This document shows, one piece after another, positions 38,564-47,772 of a stretch of 64,000 nucleotides of DNA. The translations under genes were made by a program, and so were the position numbers. The notes under the pieces were generated by a model, which worked only from the letters and a program-made list of their open reading frames with translations, did no database searches and was not told where the DNA came from. Position 1 is the stretch's first letter, and every line of letters starts with the position of its first letter. The stretch is from JAGTVG01 sp942491935. Lineage in GTDB: Bacteria; Bacteroidota; Bacteroidia; Cytophagales; Cyclobacteriaceae. The stretch is taken from assembly GCA_942491935.1 (NCBI GenBank), contig CALOCZ010000050.1, positions 62,001 to 126,000 of the forward strand, written 5' to 3'.

Positions 38564-39895
38564 ATGTATAACACATTTTTCTACAAACAAAAATCAGGGC
38601 CCTTAGAACATTCTCTCATTAAGAGGCCTTTAATATTTCTAATTCTCACTATTCTTTTTCTGAATCAGAATTCCTGTTCGACCAGGAAAAACACCATACA
38701 TGATCAACACCCAAAACTACTGCAGCTTAAAAAGGAAATATCGGAAGACCTTACCGGGAATCTTCTACCTTATTGGTCTGCAAAAATGCCTGACAGAATC
38801 AACGGGGGATTTTACGGACGAGTGGATGCGAAAGAACAGGTATATCCCGATGCTGACAAAGGTGGCATTTTGAATGCCAGAATTTTATGGACTTTTTCCT
38901 CTGCATACCGGATCTTTCAAGACAGCTCCTATTTACGTCTGGCTACCTATGCGAGGGATTATATAATGAAGTATTTTCTGGATGAAGAATATGGCGGGGG
39001 GTATAGAACAGTTAACATGAAGGGTGAACCCGCAGATACCAGAAAACATACATTAACAGAATCTTACTTTATTTACGCCCTGGCTGAATATTACAGGGCA
39101 ACTGGGGACCAGGAAGCTCTGGATAAAGCAATTGAGATCTTTGAATTACTTGAAGAACATGCTCTGGACAAGGAGTATAATGGCTATTTTGAAGTCTATA
39201 CAAGAAATTGGAAACGCAGCAGGGATCTATTACTTAGTGAAAATTCACCCGAGGATGAAAAAACCATGATCACACATCTTCACCTAGTGGAAGCCTATGC
39301 CGGATTATTCCGGGTATGGCCTACTAAACGGATGGAGGAAAGATTACGAAACGTTCTGAATTTGTTTAATGATAAAATAGTGGATAAAGGGACTTTCCAT
39401 CTTATTTATTTCCTTGACAGGGAATGGAATCCCACCACAACCATTGATTCCTATGGGCATGATATTGAAGCGGCCTGGTTAATTACCGAAGCCGCCAACT
39501 TATTAAAAGATCCTGAATTGATTTCGAGTGTACGTAACCTGAGTGTCAAAATTGCAGAAGCTGCAGCAGAAGGGCTTCATGAAGATGGCAGTATGCTGAC
39601 AGAAAAGGATTATTCAACCGGACATGTGGTAACCGTAAGATCATGGTGGGAACAGGCTGAAACTATCGTAGGTTATCTGAATACATATGAAATAACAGGC
39701 GAGGAATCTTATCTCGACAAGATTATGAATTCCTGGAACTATACAAAGGGCCATTTTATTGACCGAACTAATGGGGGTTGGTACAGCCTTGTATTGGAAT
39801 CTGGCGAACCCAGAGGTTCCGATAAAGCCAATTTCTGGACCTGCCCTTATCATAACGGAAGAATGGCCATGGAAGTGATTGAAAGGATCGAATGA
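38564..39895 (+). CDS. Exported AGE-family epimerase (cellobiose 2-epimerase-like)
   Basis: N-acylglucosamine/cellobiose 2-epimerase family (alpha/alpha six-barrel) protein of 443 residues that would epimerise the C2 of a reducing-end sugar such as Glc-Man. Expected family motifs are present: GGFYGRVD, NARILWTFSSAYR, HTLTESYFIYAL, SYGHDIEAAWL, RSWWEQAE and a final FWTCPYHNGRM. The first 40 residues contain a hydrophobic signal and SCSTRK lipobox-like end (C38), so this is an envelope-anchored form; characterised members are generally cytoplasmic. It stands alone in the neighbourhood. Confidence 0.86.
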   Translation: MYNTFFYKQKSGPLEHSLIKRPLIFLILTILFLNQNSCSTRKNTIHDQHPKLLQLKKEISEDLTGNLLPYWSAKMPDRINGGFYGRVDAKEQVYPDADKGGILNARILWTFSSAYRIFQDSSYLRLATYARDYIMKYFLDEEYGGGYRTVNMKGEPADTRKHTLTESYFIYALAEYYRATGDQEALDKAIEIFELLEEHALDKEYNGYFEVYTRNWKRSRDLLLSENSPEDEKTMITHLHLVEAYAGLFRVWPTKRMEERLRNVLNLFNDKIVDKGTFHLIYFLDREWNPTTTIDSYGHDIEAAWLITEAANLLKDPELISSVRNLSVKIAEAAAEGLHEDGSMLTEKDYSTGHVVTVRSWWEQAETIVGYLNTYEITGEESYLDKIMNSWNYTKGHFIDRTNGGWYSLVLESGEPRGSDKANFWTCPYHNGRMAMEVIERIE

Positions 39896-39958
39896 AGAAT
39901 ATCTATATGTCCCAAAAACTTATCTTGTCCAAACATAGACCTGGAACTATATCTTGAT

Positions 39959-40549
39959 TTAGATAAAAATTAGATATCCGAGAACGGCACTTACATAAAT
40001 AAACCCGAGGATTAGGATCGTCCAGGCTAGTTTATTATGTTTTAATAGTTTCAACCACAGGATAACTCCAGTCAAAACAAATAGAATGAGGCCAACTCCT
40101 ACCAAATCCAGAAGAACAGCATAAATATTATACAATAACGGCCCTCCAAATCCCCTTAGACGATGCATTTCATTTATCTTTCCTGACAAATTCAAATCGG
40201 CAGATCTAATTTCCACCTGATCGACTTTCTTAAATATTGTGATCTCAGCATACCCTTTTGCACTTTCGTAGAGCCTTACAATATCACCGGATTCTTCGAA
40301 ATTTTCCCTAACCAATCTCCCTTTAATATTATTCTCATTCAAAAAGCTACCCCAGTTATCTTCATTGATCTCCTCAGGTTTTATATCAAGAGTAATTTTT
40401 GATTCATTCCTGGTTTCAACTTGGAACCAATCGTGATATATCATCATATAACTGGAAATGACATACATCAATAAAAGAGCAACAATTGTAAGTGAACTGT
40501 ACAAGTGGACCTGCCTCATGATTTGATATAGTTGTCCACTTATTTTCAT
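39959..40549 (-). CDS. PepSY-associated TM-helix protein (downstream)
   Basis: Membrane protein of about 196 residues. ATG 40549 (MKISGQLYQIMRQVHLYSS) is selected because it overlaps the previous gene's stop by 4 bases (ATGA) and gives a normal start for the family; the frame opens 20 codons further upstream inside the other gene. N-terminal TM, a beta-rich periplasmic domain (about 45-135) and two C-terminal TM helices give the PepSY-TM layout associated with iron-siderophore reduction. Paired with the next gene. Confidence 0.8.
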   Translation of the reverse strand: MKISGQLYQIMRQVHLYSSLTIVALLLMYVISSYMMIYHDWFQVETRNESKITLDIKPEEINEDNWGSFLNENNIKGRLVRENFEESGDIVRLYESAKGYAEITIFKKVDQVEIRSADLNLSGKINEMHRLRGFGGPLLYNIYAVLLDLVGVGLILFVLTGVILWLKLLKHNKLAWTILILGFIYVSAVLGYLIFI

Positions 40550-41121
40550 AGTAATATCATAAGAATAATAGTTCCAACAAAAAGACTTCCGAATACAAGC
40601 CCCTGCCAAAGTTTATAATGATTTTTCAGCCATAGCCAGATTCCTAAAAATAAGGACACTAGCATTGAAAACAGCGCCAGCCATTGATAAACCTCCCAGC
40701 TTCTGATCAAGAATGGGGCATTTGGTATTTTACCATTTAGAAAATGTAACCCATGGAATACAGCCAGGAATCCTTTAGGCATTTCCTCAACTTTTACTAG
40801 TCTATTTGATGATTCAAAAGTCAAATGGTATTTTCTTCCGGGGTGAACTACAGAAAAATGAAATATCATACTATCCCGTTTAAATTCCCAGGGCAGTACC
40901 CATCCCATAATGTCAAGTTCATCCTTGATACTTTCAGCAAGTTCTAAATCCGGTACCTGAGGCTCAACCGACACTTTAGTTTCCCATATCTTTGTCACTT
41001 CGGTATTATCGAATTCCAGCTTGTGGTTCATTACTATTGAACTGAAACCAAATGCCAGGACATAAAAGGCAATAAACAGCCCAGTATACAGATGTAACTT
41101 GATGAGCAGGGAAGTTTTCAT
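40546..41121 (-). CDS. PepSY-associated TM-helix protein (upstream)
   Basis: Membrane protein of 191 residues with the same design as its overlapping partner: N-terminal TM starting KLHLYTGLFIAFYVLAFG, a periplasmic region and two C-terminal helices (WLALFSMLVSLFLGIWLW, then GLVFGSLFVGTIIL). His in KLHLY and FHGLHF could bind haem or metal. The pair resembles a PepSY-TM protein split into two smaller subunits. Transcribed in the direction of, and coupled to, the second subunit; the ArsR operon lies 188 bp upstream. Confidence 0.8.
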   Translation of the reverse strand: MKTSLLIKLHLYTGLFIAFYVLAFGFSSIVMNHKLEFDNTEVTKIWETKVSVEPQVPDLELAESIKDELDIMGWVLPWEFKRDSMIFHFSVVHPGRKYHLTFESSNRLVKVEEMPKGFLAVFHGLHFLNGKIPNAPFLIRSWEVYQWLALFSMLVSLFLGIWLWLKNHYKLWQGLVFGSLFVGTIILMILL

Positions 41122-41309
41122 TATATAGAAAAAATATCCTGTAATTTATAGCACCTGAATATAGATAATTATCATTCAATCTGAAATTGAACAGATTACT
41201 TTTAGTTTATTTCCAAAAAACATTGATTATTTAACCATATAGGCTGAAGGGAACTGATAAACAGTTTGGCCAATTCCGGATAGTTTATGGTTGTATGTAA
41301 TCATATCTT

Positions 41310-41909
41310 TTATTTAGCATAATGAAGTAAATCGAGCAGCAAGGTTTCAACCTCACTTACAAACGGTTCAATTGTATGGTAAGCGCTCTTTTTTACATTA
41401 ATTAAATTTGTTGGCAGGGATACGCATTTCCTATGTAAGATATTAACATGAATCAACGTGATGTGTAAGTATTGAATAACTTGTCTTAGTTTATCGGAAT
41501 CGGTCTCCAGGAGCCTTTTCTTGAACTGATGTCGTTTAAATATTCCAAAGAGGTTTTCAGATTCGCAGAAATAATCTTCACATTCCATATTGATTCGTTC
41601 AAATGTATCCCTCAGATTAAAAAATCCGATTTTATGTATTGTTTTTATTAAACGGGACTCATTCTGTTCATTGATGTCCTGATCGAATAACTCAACCAGG
41701 TATTTTAGAGTAAACTCTTCATTTGGTCTCTTTAACTGATGAATCTCTCTTAAATAAAGAATGATGTGAACAAATTGGGCATCAAATTCCCCAAAATCTT
41801 TATGGATATTGTTTTTGCATGTTTCAATACTTGAATTCAAAAGGTCCGGTTTTCCTTCCAGGTTTTTGGATTCAGGACTTGATGAGATAAGATTAGCTAC
41901 AATATTCAT
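41310..41909 (-). CDS. Helical protein coupled to ArsR
   Basis: Unrecognised protein of 199 residues, soluble and mostly helical, with several Cys and His (METCKNNIHKD-like start region, ECEDYFCESENLF, HVNILHRKC). ATG 41909 overlaps the last base of the ArsR gene's TAA (TAATG), so the two are co-translated; an ATG two codons earlier is possible but less tidy. Co-expression with a metal- or thiol-sensing repressor suggests a role in metal or redox handling, which I infer from position only. Confidence 0.6.
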   Translation of the reverse strand: MNIVANLISSSPESKNLEGKPDLLNSSIETCKNNIHKDFGEFDAQFVHIILYLREIHQLKRPNEEFTLKYLVELFDQDINEQNESRLIKTIHKIGFFNLRDTFERINMECEDYFCESENLFGIFKRHQFKKRLLETDSDKLRQVIQYLHITLIHVNILHRKCVSLPTNLINVKKSAYHTIEPFVSEVETLLLDLLHYAK

Positions 41910-42229
41910 TAGCAACAGTTTTTAATTTCTCCAAGAAGTTTATTCAATCTAGTTGATAATTCAATCATGACATCAGAATTAAGGCAATAGCATATGTTGG
42001 ATCCCTCAATATCACCTTTTATGATGCCGGCGTTCTTCATCTCCTTGAGATGTTGAGATATGGTGGATTGTGATAAAGGCAATTCATCCAGTAAGCCATT
42101 TACAAAGCAGGTCCGGTTTTTGAACAGGTATTCAATTATCGCTATCCTGGCTGGATGCGCAAACACTTTTGCAAGTAATGCAAGTCTGTTTTGCTCTTCT
42201 GAAAATAATATTGCTTTACTTAATCCCAT
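41909..42229 (-). CDS. ArsR-family repressor
   Basis: Winged-helix regulator of 106 residues in the ArsR/SmtB family. The N-terminal helices contain AKVFAHPARIAIIEYL and the recognition helix region is LPLSQSTISQHLKEMKNAGII. Cysteines occur in RTCFVNG, NICYC and the extreme C-terminus (KNCC), the kind of residues used for metal or persulfide sensing in this family, but no canonical ELCVCDL box is present. A perfect 13-4-13 palindrome abuts the start codon, so autoregulation is likely. It heads a two-gene unit with the helical protein. Confidence 0.9.
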   Translation of the reverse strand: MGLSKAILFSEEQNRLALLAKVFAHPARIAIIEYLFKNRTCFVNGLLDELPLSQSTISQHLKEMKNAGIIKGDIEGSNICYCLNSDVMIELSTRLNKLLGEIKNCC

Positions 42230-42231
42230 GT

Positions 42232-42261
42232 ATTATCGTATTATCGTAATAATACGATAAT
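42232..42261. promoter_or_regulatory. ArsR operator palindrome
   Basis: Perfect inverted repeat: ATTATCGTATTAT (42232-42244), four-base centre CGTA, then ATAATACGATAAT (42249-42261). It starts 2 bp upstream of the ArsR start codon, so a bound dimer would cover the ribosome entry and probably the core promoter. Confidence 0.75.
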
Positions 42262-42469
42262 TTACGAAGACTAACTGATAAGGTTGTGAAAGAATAGAAT
42301 CAATTTAAACTGTCATGGCAAATATGTAATAAGATAACCCGAATAAGGAATCCATAGCCAGAAGCGATCAGATTTGAGACAGGAAATGATCATTTTGTTC
42401 CTTGAACTTAAAAATCAACCAAGAATTATTTAAGTCGAACATAATATTCATTATTTTCGAATCACGATC

Positions 42470-42477
42470 TACCTTTG
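42470..42477 (+). promoter_or_regulatory. TAnnTTTG-type -7 element
   Basis: TACCTTTG matches the Bacteroidota -7 consensus exactly and lies 40 bp before the ThuA start codon. The -33 element is weak (TTTTC rather than TTG). Probably the ThuA promoter. Confidence 0.45.
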
Positions 42478-42517
42478 TGGTAAGAATTGTAGAGCAATAA
42501 TTTTTTAATAAATAATT

Positions 42518-43477
42518 ATGAAAAACATAACGATCATTACTCTTTGTTTTATACTATTTTCTTTGATGGCAGAAGCAAAACTGAAAGTTCTTATTATTGA
42601 TGGACAAAACAATCATGTGGTTTGGCCAAAGTCCACCATCATGATGAAGCAATACCTTGAAGAAACCGGCTTATTCGAAGTGGACATTATGCGGACAAAA
42701 TTTACCTGGAATGCACAGCGTGAAAAAGATTTTCTGCCTCTGGCTGGTGTTGGTGAAACCCAAAATCTGGATGAGCCAAAAGCTGATCCCGATTTTGCTC
42801 CGGATTTTACAGCTTACGATGTTGTGGTTTCCAATTTTGGCTGGAATGCAGCTGATCTACCAGAAAAAACCCAAAAAGCACTTGAGAAATATATGAAAAA
42901 TGGAGGCGGATTAGTCGTGGTACATGCAGCGGATAATTCCTGGCCAGAGTGGAAAGGATTCAATGAGATGATAGGCATTGGCGGATGGGGAGACAGGAAT
43001 GAAAAGGATGGTCCATATGTATATTATACAAATGAAGGTGAATTGGTGAGAGATAATTCAAAAGGCAGTGCCGGTGCACATGGCCCTCAACATCAGATTC
43101 CTATTATTGTTCGCGAGCCTGACCATCCGATAACCAAAGGGATGCCTGAAAATTGGACCACCACTAAAGATGAATGCTATGCAATGCTGCGCGGTCCTGC
43201 CGAAAACATGACCATCCTGGCAACAGGAAAGGATATGTCAGGCAAAGCACCTACAGACCGGCACGAACCGATCCTTATGGTGATAGAATATGGGAAAGGA
43301 CGGATCTTCCATACTACTCTTGGACACGATGATTATTCCTGTGAAGGGGTAGGTTTTATTATTTCCTTTACACGTGGTGTGGAGTGGGCAGCAACCAATA
43401 AAGTCACACAAGCCATACCAGATGATTTCCCAACAGCTGAAAAACCGACAAGCCGGAAATTCAAATTAAAAAAATAG
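42518..43477 (+). CDS. Exported ThuA-domain protein
   Basis: ThuA-like protein of 319 residues with a signal peptide (1-20, ending MAEA). ThuA proteins have a class I glutamine-amidotransferase fold and are linked to trehalose/disaccharide use in rhizobia; here they are common in Bacteroidota as exported sugar-related proteins. Motifs include KVLIIDGQNNHVVWPKS, YDVVVSNFGWN, GGGLVVVHAADNSW and GKGRIFHTTLGHDD. Cys at the usual nucleophile position of amidotransferases is not evident. Stands alone; a promoter element lies upstream. Confidence 0.88.
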   Translation: MKNITIITLCFILFSLMAEAKLKVLIIDGQNNHVVWPKSTIMMKQYLEETGLFEVDIMRTKFTWNAQREKDFLPLAGVGETQNLDEPKADPDFAPDFTAYDVVVSNFGWNAADLPEKTQKALEKYMKNGGGLVVVHAADNSWPEWKGFNEMIGIGGWGDRNEKDGPYVYYTNEGELVRDNSKGSAGAHGPQHQIPIIVREPDHPITKGMPENWTTTKDECYAMLRGPAENMTILATGKDMSGKAPTDRHEPILMVIEYGKGRIFHTTLGHDDYSCEGVGFIISFTRGVEWAATNKVTQAIPDDFPTAEKPTSRKFKLKK

Positions 43478-43611
43478 AGATATCCAGCACAAAAGTCCTG
43501 ATTGGTAGAGTTTAAAATTTTTAATTAAGAAGATCAAGGTATTGTCATGGGTTAAAGATACATCCGACAGGTCAAGTCGCAATCGAACCAAATTATTTTG
43601 AAAGAGGCAAA

Positions 43612-43634
43612 AATATATCTTTGAAAGATATATT
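43612..43634. repeat. 11-bp perfect palindrome
   Basis: AATATATCTTT (43612-43622), one base G, AAAGATATATT (43624-43634). It includes TATCTTTG, a match to the -7 promoter consensus, so it may be an operator laid over a promoter. With TTG at 43598 the spacing of 15 is short. Confidence 0.4.
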
Positions 43635-43661
43635 AATTATGCAGATTTTTAGGTGGTTTTT

Positions 43662-43847
43662 TTATCCGGGCAGAAAGTTCATTTTTCCCAGCAAAGAATC
43701 AAAGTTTTCCATTCCAATTAAAATGACCCAATATGGATCGGCATTCAGTGAAAACATAGAAGGGAAACGTTCTTCATAAGCTTCGTCGGGCAAATCTATG
43801 GCTTTATCCTTTTCACAATAAGGTGAATATAAACGGATCAGTCGCAT
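43662..43847 (-). CDS. Doubtful small ORF
   Basis: A 61-residue frame (MRLIRLYSPYCEKDKAID...). Composition is protein-like, with acidic and aromatic residues, but there is no ribosome-binding context or partner gene. A 46-residue frame on the opposite strand overlaps it (43639-43779). Either could be a fragment of an older gene. Confidence 0.25.
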   Translation of the reverse strand: MRLIRLYSPYCEKDKAIDLPDEAYEERFPSMFSLNADPYWVILIGMENFDSLLGKMNFLPG

Positions 43848-44236
43848 TGGGAAGATATAATTAAGTACTACATGGTTCTTATAAGGAACGTTACGATTTG
43901 CCGAAGTTTATATTATGATCAGAATCATAAGGAAAATACTCCAAAATAGTTTTCTTTAAGTTGACAAAAAACATAAATCTAATCAGCAACATAATATTGT
44001 AATATTCAATATCATCAATAATTACCAGAATATTCATCATTTAATTAGTTGCTGTTGATTAACAGCCCAACAAGAAACTGGTTGTTTTATATTTCAAAAA
44101 TCCTTATTTTACAAGTTATATAAAGCCTGTTTCATTGTAGGAAATAGTTTATCCAATTGATTGTATATCGCAGATAATGCCTTAGATAGCTCTTTGGATA
44201 CATTTTCTAAAATAACAATATTTTACTACCACAGAA

Positions 44237-47200
44237 ATGAAAAAATGCCCAAAATGCCAGCATGAGAATTCCGATCAGGCCAAGTTTTGTAATAGTTGCG
44301 GCTCTAAATTGTCAAATACCTGCTCCAAATGCGGAATGGATAATAATTGGGTGGCTAAATTCTGCAGCCATTGTGGATTTAGCCTGGCTACTGATGAGGA
44401 AAGGGAAAGGTCTGAGGGTTCAATTACCAGGAAAAGAACTAAAAAAGAGGCAGAACGACGGCAACTCACCATCCTGTTTTGTGATCTGGTCGGTTCAACT
44501 CCCCTATCAGAGCAACTCGATCCGGAAGAGTACCGACAGGTGATCACGGATTATCATCAGCTAGCTGAAAAAGTGATCAGAAGAAATAAGGGTCATATTG
44601 CCCAATACCTGGGTGACGGTTTGCTTACTTATTTCGGTTATCCGCAAGGATTAGAAGATGCCCCAAAAGCAGGAGTCAAGACAGGATTGGATATTTTAGA
44701 GGCCATAGTTGATGCAAATAAAGACTGGGTGGCCGCCGGCAAAACAGAAGTGAGTGTACGTATAGGTATTCACACCGGACTTGTAGTAGTTGATGAACAT
44801 CTTGCGCTTGGCGAAGCAGTCAACATTGCTGCTCGCCTGGAAGGGCTCGCTCCTCATAACGGGATAGTTATTAGTCCTCAAACTAATAGATTGGTGCATG
44901 GCTGGTTTGAAGTTAAAAGTATAGGTAAACATACATTAAAAGGTATTTCCGAACCGATGGAACTATACCAGGTACTTCATGAAAGTGGTGCCATTACACG
45001 CCTGGATATCGCAAAAAACAAGGGCCTTTCACCCCTGGTCGGAAGAAGAAATGAATTGGATATCCTCACTGAGTACTGGGAGCAGGCAAAAAAGGGAAAC
45101 AGCAATTTTATATTGTTACATGGGGAAGCCGGTATTGGCAAGTCCCGGCTGGTTGATACCATGGAAGAAAAAATTGCATTGGATCCCAATAGTAACCTTG
45201 CAGTGGCTAGAGGTTCAGCATATCAGCAGAATAGTGCTTTTTTCCCGATTGTAGGAATGCTGGAACAATACATCTTCCAATTTACAGCAGGAGATAAACC
45301 TGATGATAAACTTGTTAAGTTAGAAAAATACCTGAACGGTTCAAGCCTCGATTTCGATTCAGCCATGCCCTTATTTGCTGAATTCCTTTCAATCCCCTCC
45401 AAACAACATCCTCCACTGATTATAAGCCCATTTTCAAAAAGGCAAAAAACCATGGATAGCCTGACACAACTATTGCTATACCAGGCTGAATTAAAACATT
45501 TGTTACTGGTTTTGGAAGACCTGCACTGGGCAGATGCTTCAACTCTTGAATGGTTAAATCTGTTTATTGAAAAAATAGAAGGGAAAACCCTGCTAACACT
45601 CTGCACAACCCGGCCTGGTTTCAAGGCGGAATGGCTGGGCCGTTCCAACTTTACACAAATAAACCTTCAAAGGCTCTCCTCAACAGAAATAATGGATATA
45701 TGTCATCATCAAACGAAGGGAAAAGCTCTTCCCGAAGAGATCCTGAATCAAATTGCCAGCAAGACTGATGGGGTTCCCTTATTTGTAGAAGAATTGACAA
45801 AGACAATTATCGAATCTGAGGTACTGGTAGAAAAAACCGATGGCTTTGAAGTGGCCGGACCCGTATCAACACTGGCCATACCTTCTACATTGCAGGATTC
45901 TCTCCTCGCCCGACTTGACCGGCTGGACGAGGTAAAGGAGATTGTCCAGGTTGGATCAGTATTGGGTCGTGAATTTTCAATTGACATGTTGACCGCTGTA
46001 CTTCCGGATGAGGTTGACAGCCTGGAACATTCGATGCTCAAATTATTGGACTCAGAAATTTTTTACCTTGGAGGGTCTGAGGAACAAACAATGTATCAAT
46101 TTAAACACGCATTGATACAGGATGCAGCTTATGAATCTTTATTAAAAAGTCGCAGGCAACAGATGCATCAAAAGGTAGCCTCAGTGCTGGAAGATCAATT
46201 CAAAGAAATAGCCAATACACAGCCTGAATTGCTGGCGCATCACTATACCGAAGCCGGACAACCAATCCAGGCTATTCCACTCTGGTTACAAGCGGGCCAG
46301 CAAGCCAGCCAAAAAAATGCTACTGCTGAAGCCATCTCCCACCTTGAAAAGGGATTGGGATTATTACATCATATAAAATCAGACTCAGATCGCAATAATT
46401 TTGAACTCGATATTCTTTTAACCTTAGGAGGCACTTTTGTTGTTTCGCATGGATTTCCCCATCCTAAAGTGAAAGAAACTTTCAATCGAGCGCGGGATAT
46501 TGCTCAAACCTTAGAAGTTAATCAGAAGCTGGCTTTTGTCTTATTTAATTTACTTTCATATTATCTTAATACAGAAGATTATAAAGCACACGATGAATTG
46601 TCAGACTATATGTTGAAATTGTCAAAAGATCCGAATAATGGGTATTGGTTTGAATTAACAAGTGAGCAATTAGTGGGTGGTTCAAAGATAATAAGGGGAG
46701 AATTTGAGATAGCTAACCAGAGTTATCAACGCGTACTTGAAATATTCGATCCATCTTTACCTTTTCCCTGGGAATTAGCGCCCAGTGGATATATTGAAAT
46801 TGGCGCAAAAGCCTGGAAAATGATAGTTCTTCATATATTAGGTTATATGGATCAGGCGAAAGATCTTTCTGATAATCATTTATCCTATGCCAAAGACCAT
46901 AAGGATTCAATGACACTATATCATATTTATACTTTTCCTGCTTTGTATAAGTTGGAAGCAAGAGAATGGAAGGCATCTGAAAAATTGATGGAGGCGTATC
47001 TGCCAATTGTCAGGGAGTTTGGAGATCCGATTTTTACGTTAACGGCGGAGGTCTATTATTATATCGCTCGTTCATTCCAGGGAGATGGAGAAGCATTCGA
47101 TACGGCCGTAAGTCTTATCAATGTTTGTTATGATATTGGTTTTAAGGCTTTTGCGGTAACCATGTCTCCCTACATTGGCGAACAATATTTCCATATTGGG

Positions 47201-47557
47201 GAATATGAATCCGCTTTAAGTTGGATTGAAAAGATACTGGATCATGTAAACAAGACAGGCTCTCATATACATACCGCTGAATTGTTAAGGATCAAAGGTC
47301 TCACTCTACAGGTACTTGGCAAGCCTGATTCTATCGCTGAAGAAAACTTCATCCAGGCTATGGAATTGGCTAGAAAACAGTCAGCCAAAACCTATGAACT
47401 TCGGGCTGCCTGTGACCTGACCAGGCTTCGGGAAAAACATGGCAAGGGGAATGAAGCATATGAATTGTTGAAAGGAGTGTACGACTGGTTTACTGAAGGA
47501 CATGATTCGGTCGATCTCCGCGAAGCTAAAGCAATTCTGGATGAATTGAAGAGATGA
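44237..47557 (+). CDS. Zinc-ribbon, class III cyclase, ATPase, helical-repeat protein
   Basis: Cytoplasmic signalling protein of 1106 residues with four modules. Two zinc ribbons (C4-x2-C7...C18-x2-C21; C29-x2-C32...C43-x2-C46). A class III nucleotide cyclase domain (about 74-250) with metal Asp in FCDLVGST (D83) and LGDGLL (D127) and the transition-state pair N196/R200. The adenine-specifying Lys of adenylyl cyclases is Gln here (Q123) and the usual Asp is not in place, so the nucleotide is uncertain. A STAND/AAA-type ATPase (Walker A GEAGIGKS, 296-303; Walker B LLLVLEDLHW). Then about 500 residues of TPR-like helices. This is a known architecture; first of four cyclases in the region. Confidence 0.88.
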   Translation: MKKCPKCQHENSDQAKFCNSCGSKLSNTCSKCGMDNNWVAKFCSHCGFSLATDEERERSEGSITRKRTKKEAERRQLTILFCDLVGSTPLSEQLDPEEYRQVITDYHQLAEKVIRRNKGHIAQYLGDGLLTYFGYPQGLEDAPKAGVKTGLDILEAIVDANKDWVAAGKTEVSVRIGIHTGLVVVDEHLALGEAVNIAARLEGLAPHNGIVISPQTNRLVHGWFEVKSIGKHTLKGISEPMELYQVLHESGAITRLDIAKNKGLSPLVGRRNELDILTEYWEQAKKGNSNFILLHGEAGIGKSRLVDTMEEKIALDPNSNLAVARGSAYQQNSAFFPIVGMLEQYIFQFTAGDKPDDKLVKLEKYLNGSSLDFDSAMPLFAEFLSIPSKQHPPLIISPFSKRQKTMDSLTQLLLYQAELKHLLLVLEDLHWADASTLEWLNLFIEKIEGKTLLTLCTTRPGFKAEWLGRSNFTQINLQRLSSTEIMDICHHQTKGKALPEEILNQIASKTDGVPLFVEELTKTIIESEVLVEKTDGFEVAGPVSTLAIPSTLQDSLLARLDRLDEVKEIVQVGSVLGREFSIDMLTAVLPDEVDSLEHSMLKLLDSEIFYLGGSEEQTMYQFKHALIQDAAYESLLKSRRQQMHQKVASVLEDQFKEIANTQPELLAHHYTEAGQPIQAIPLWLQAGQQASQKNATAEAISHLEKGLGLLHHIKSDSDRNNFELDILLTLGGTFVVSHGFPHPKVKETFNRARDIAQTLEVNQKLAFVLFNLLSYYLNTEDYKAHDELSDYMLKLSKDPNNGYWFELTSEQLVGGSKIIRGEFEIANQSYQRVLEIFDPSLPFPWELAPSGYIEIGAKAWKMIVLHILGYMDQAKDLSDNHLSYAKDHKDSMTLYHIYTFPALYKLEAREWKASEKLMEAYLPIVREFGDPIFTLTAEVYYYIARSFQGDGEAFDTAVSLINVCYDIGFKAFAVTMSPYIGEQYFHIGEYESALSWIEKILDHVNKTGSHIHTAELLRIKGLTLQVLGKPDSIAEENFIQAMELARKQSAKTYELRAACDLTRLREKHGKGNEAYELLKGVYDWFTEGHDSVDLREAKAILDELKR

Positions 47558-47772
47558 TAAATAAATCCGGGGTGAATCCGCCGACTATTAAAAAAATGTA
47601 CCCCTGACTTTGTCTGAAGCAATATAAGTTATTGATTACTATTAATTTGAAACATTCAGATAAATTCCCGACTTCTCATACTTGAAACATTTGAAATACC
47701 CACATTGGATATCCTTCAAATCCGGTACCTTGTCGCTGCTACCTAAAGATCCAAACGGATCTATTATCCCTT

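Larger units (their letters stand above)
43478..44236. other. Mostly non-coding stretch
   Basis: 759 bp between ThuA and the first cyclase. It contains an 11-1-11 palindrome at 43612-43634 and a doubtful minus-strand frame at 43662-43847, both listed separately. The last 370 bp are AT-rich with no signal that I can name beyond presumed promoters of the cyclase. Confidence 0.4.

Noticed and set aside
43639..43779. 46-codon plus-strand frame after the 11-1-11 palindrome
   Set aside because: It overlaps the doubtful minus-strand frame; neither has enough support and no family is recognised.
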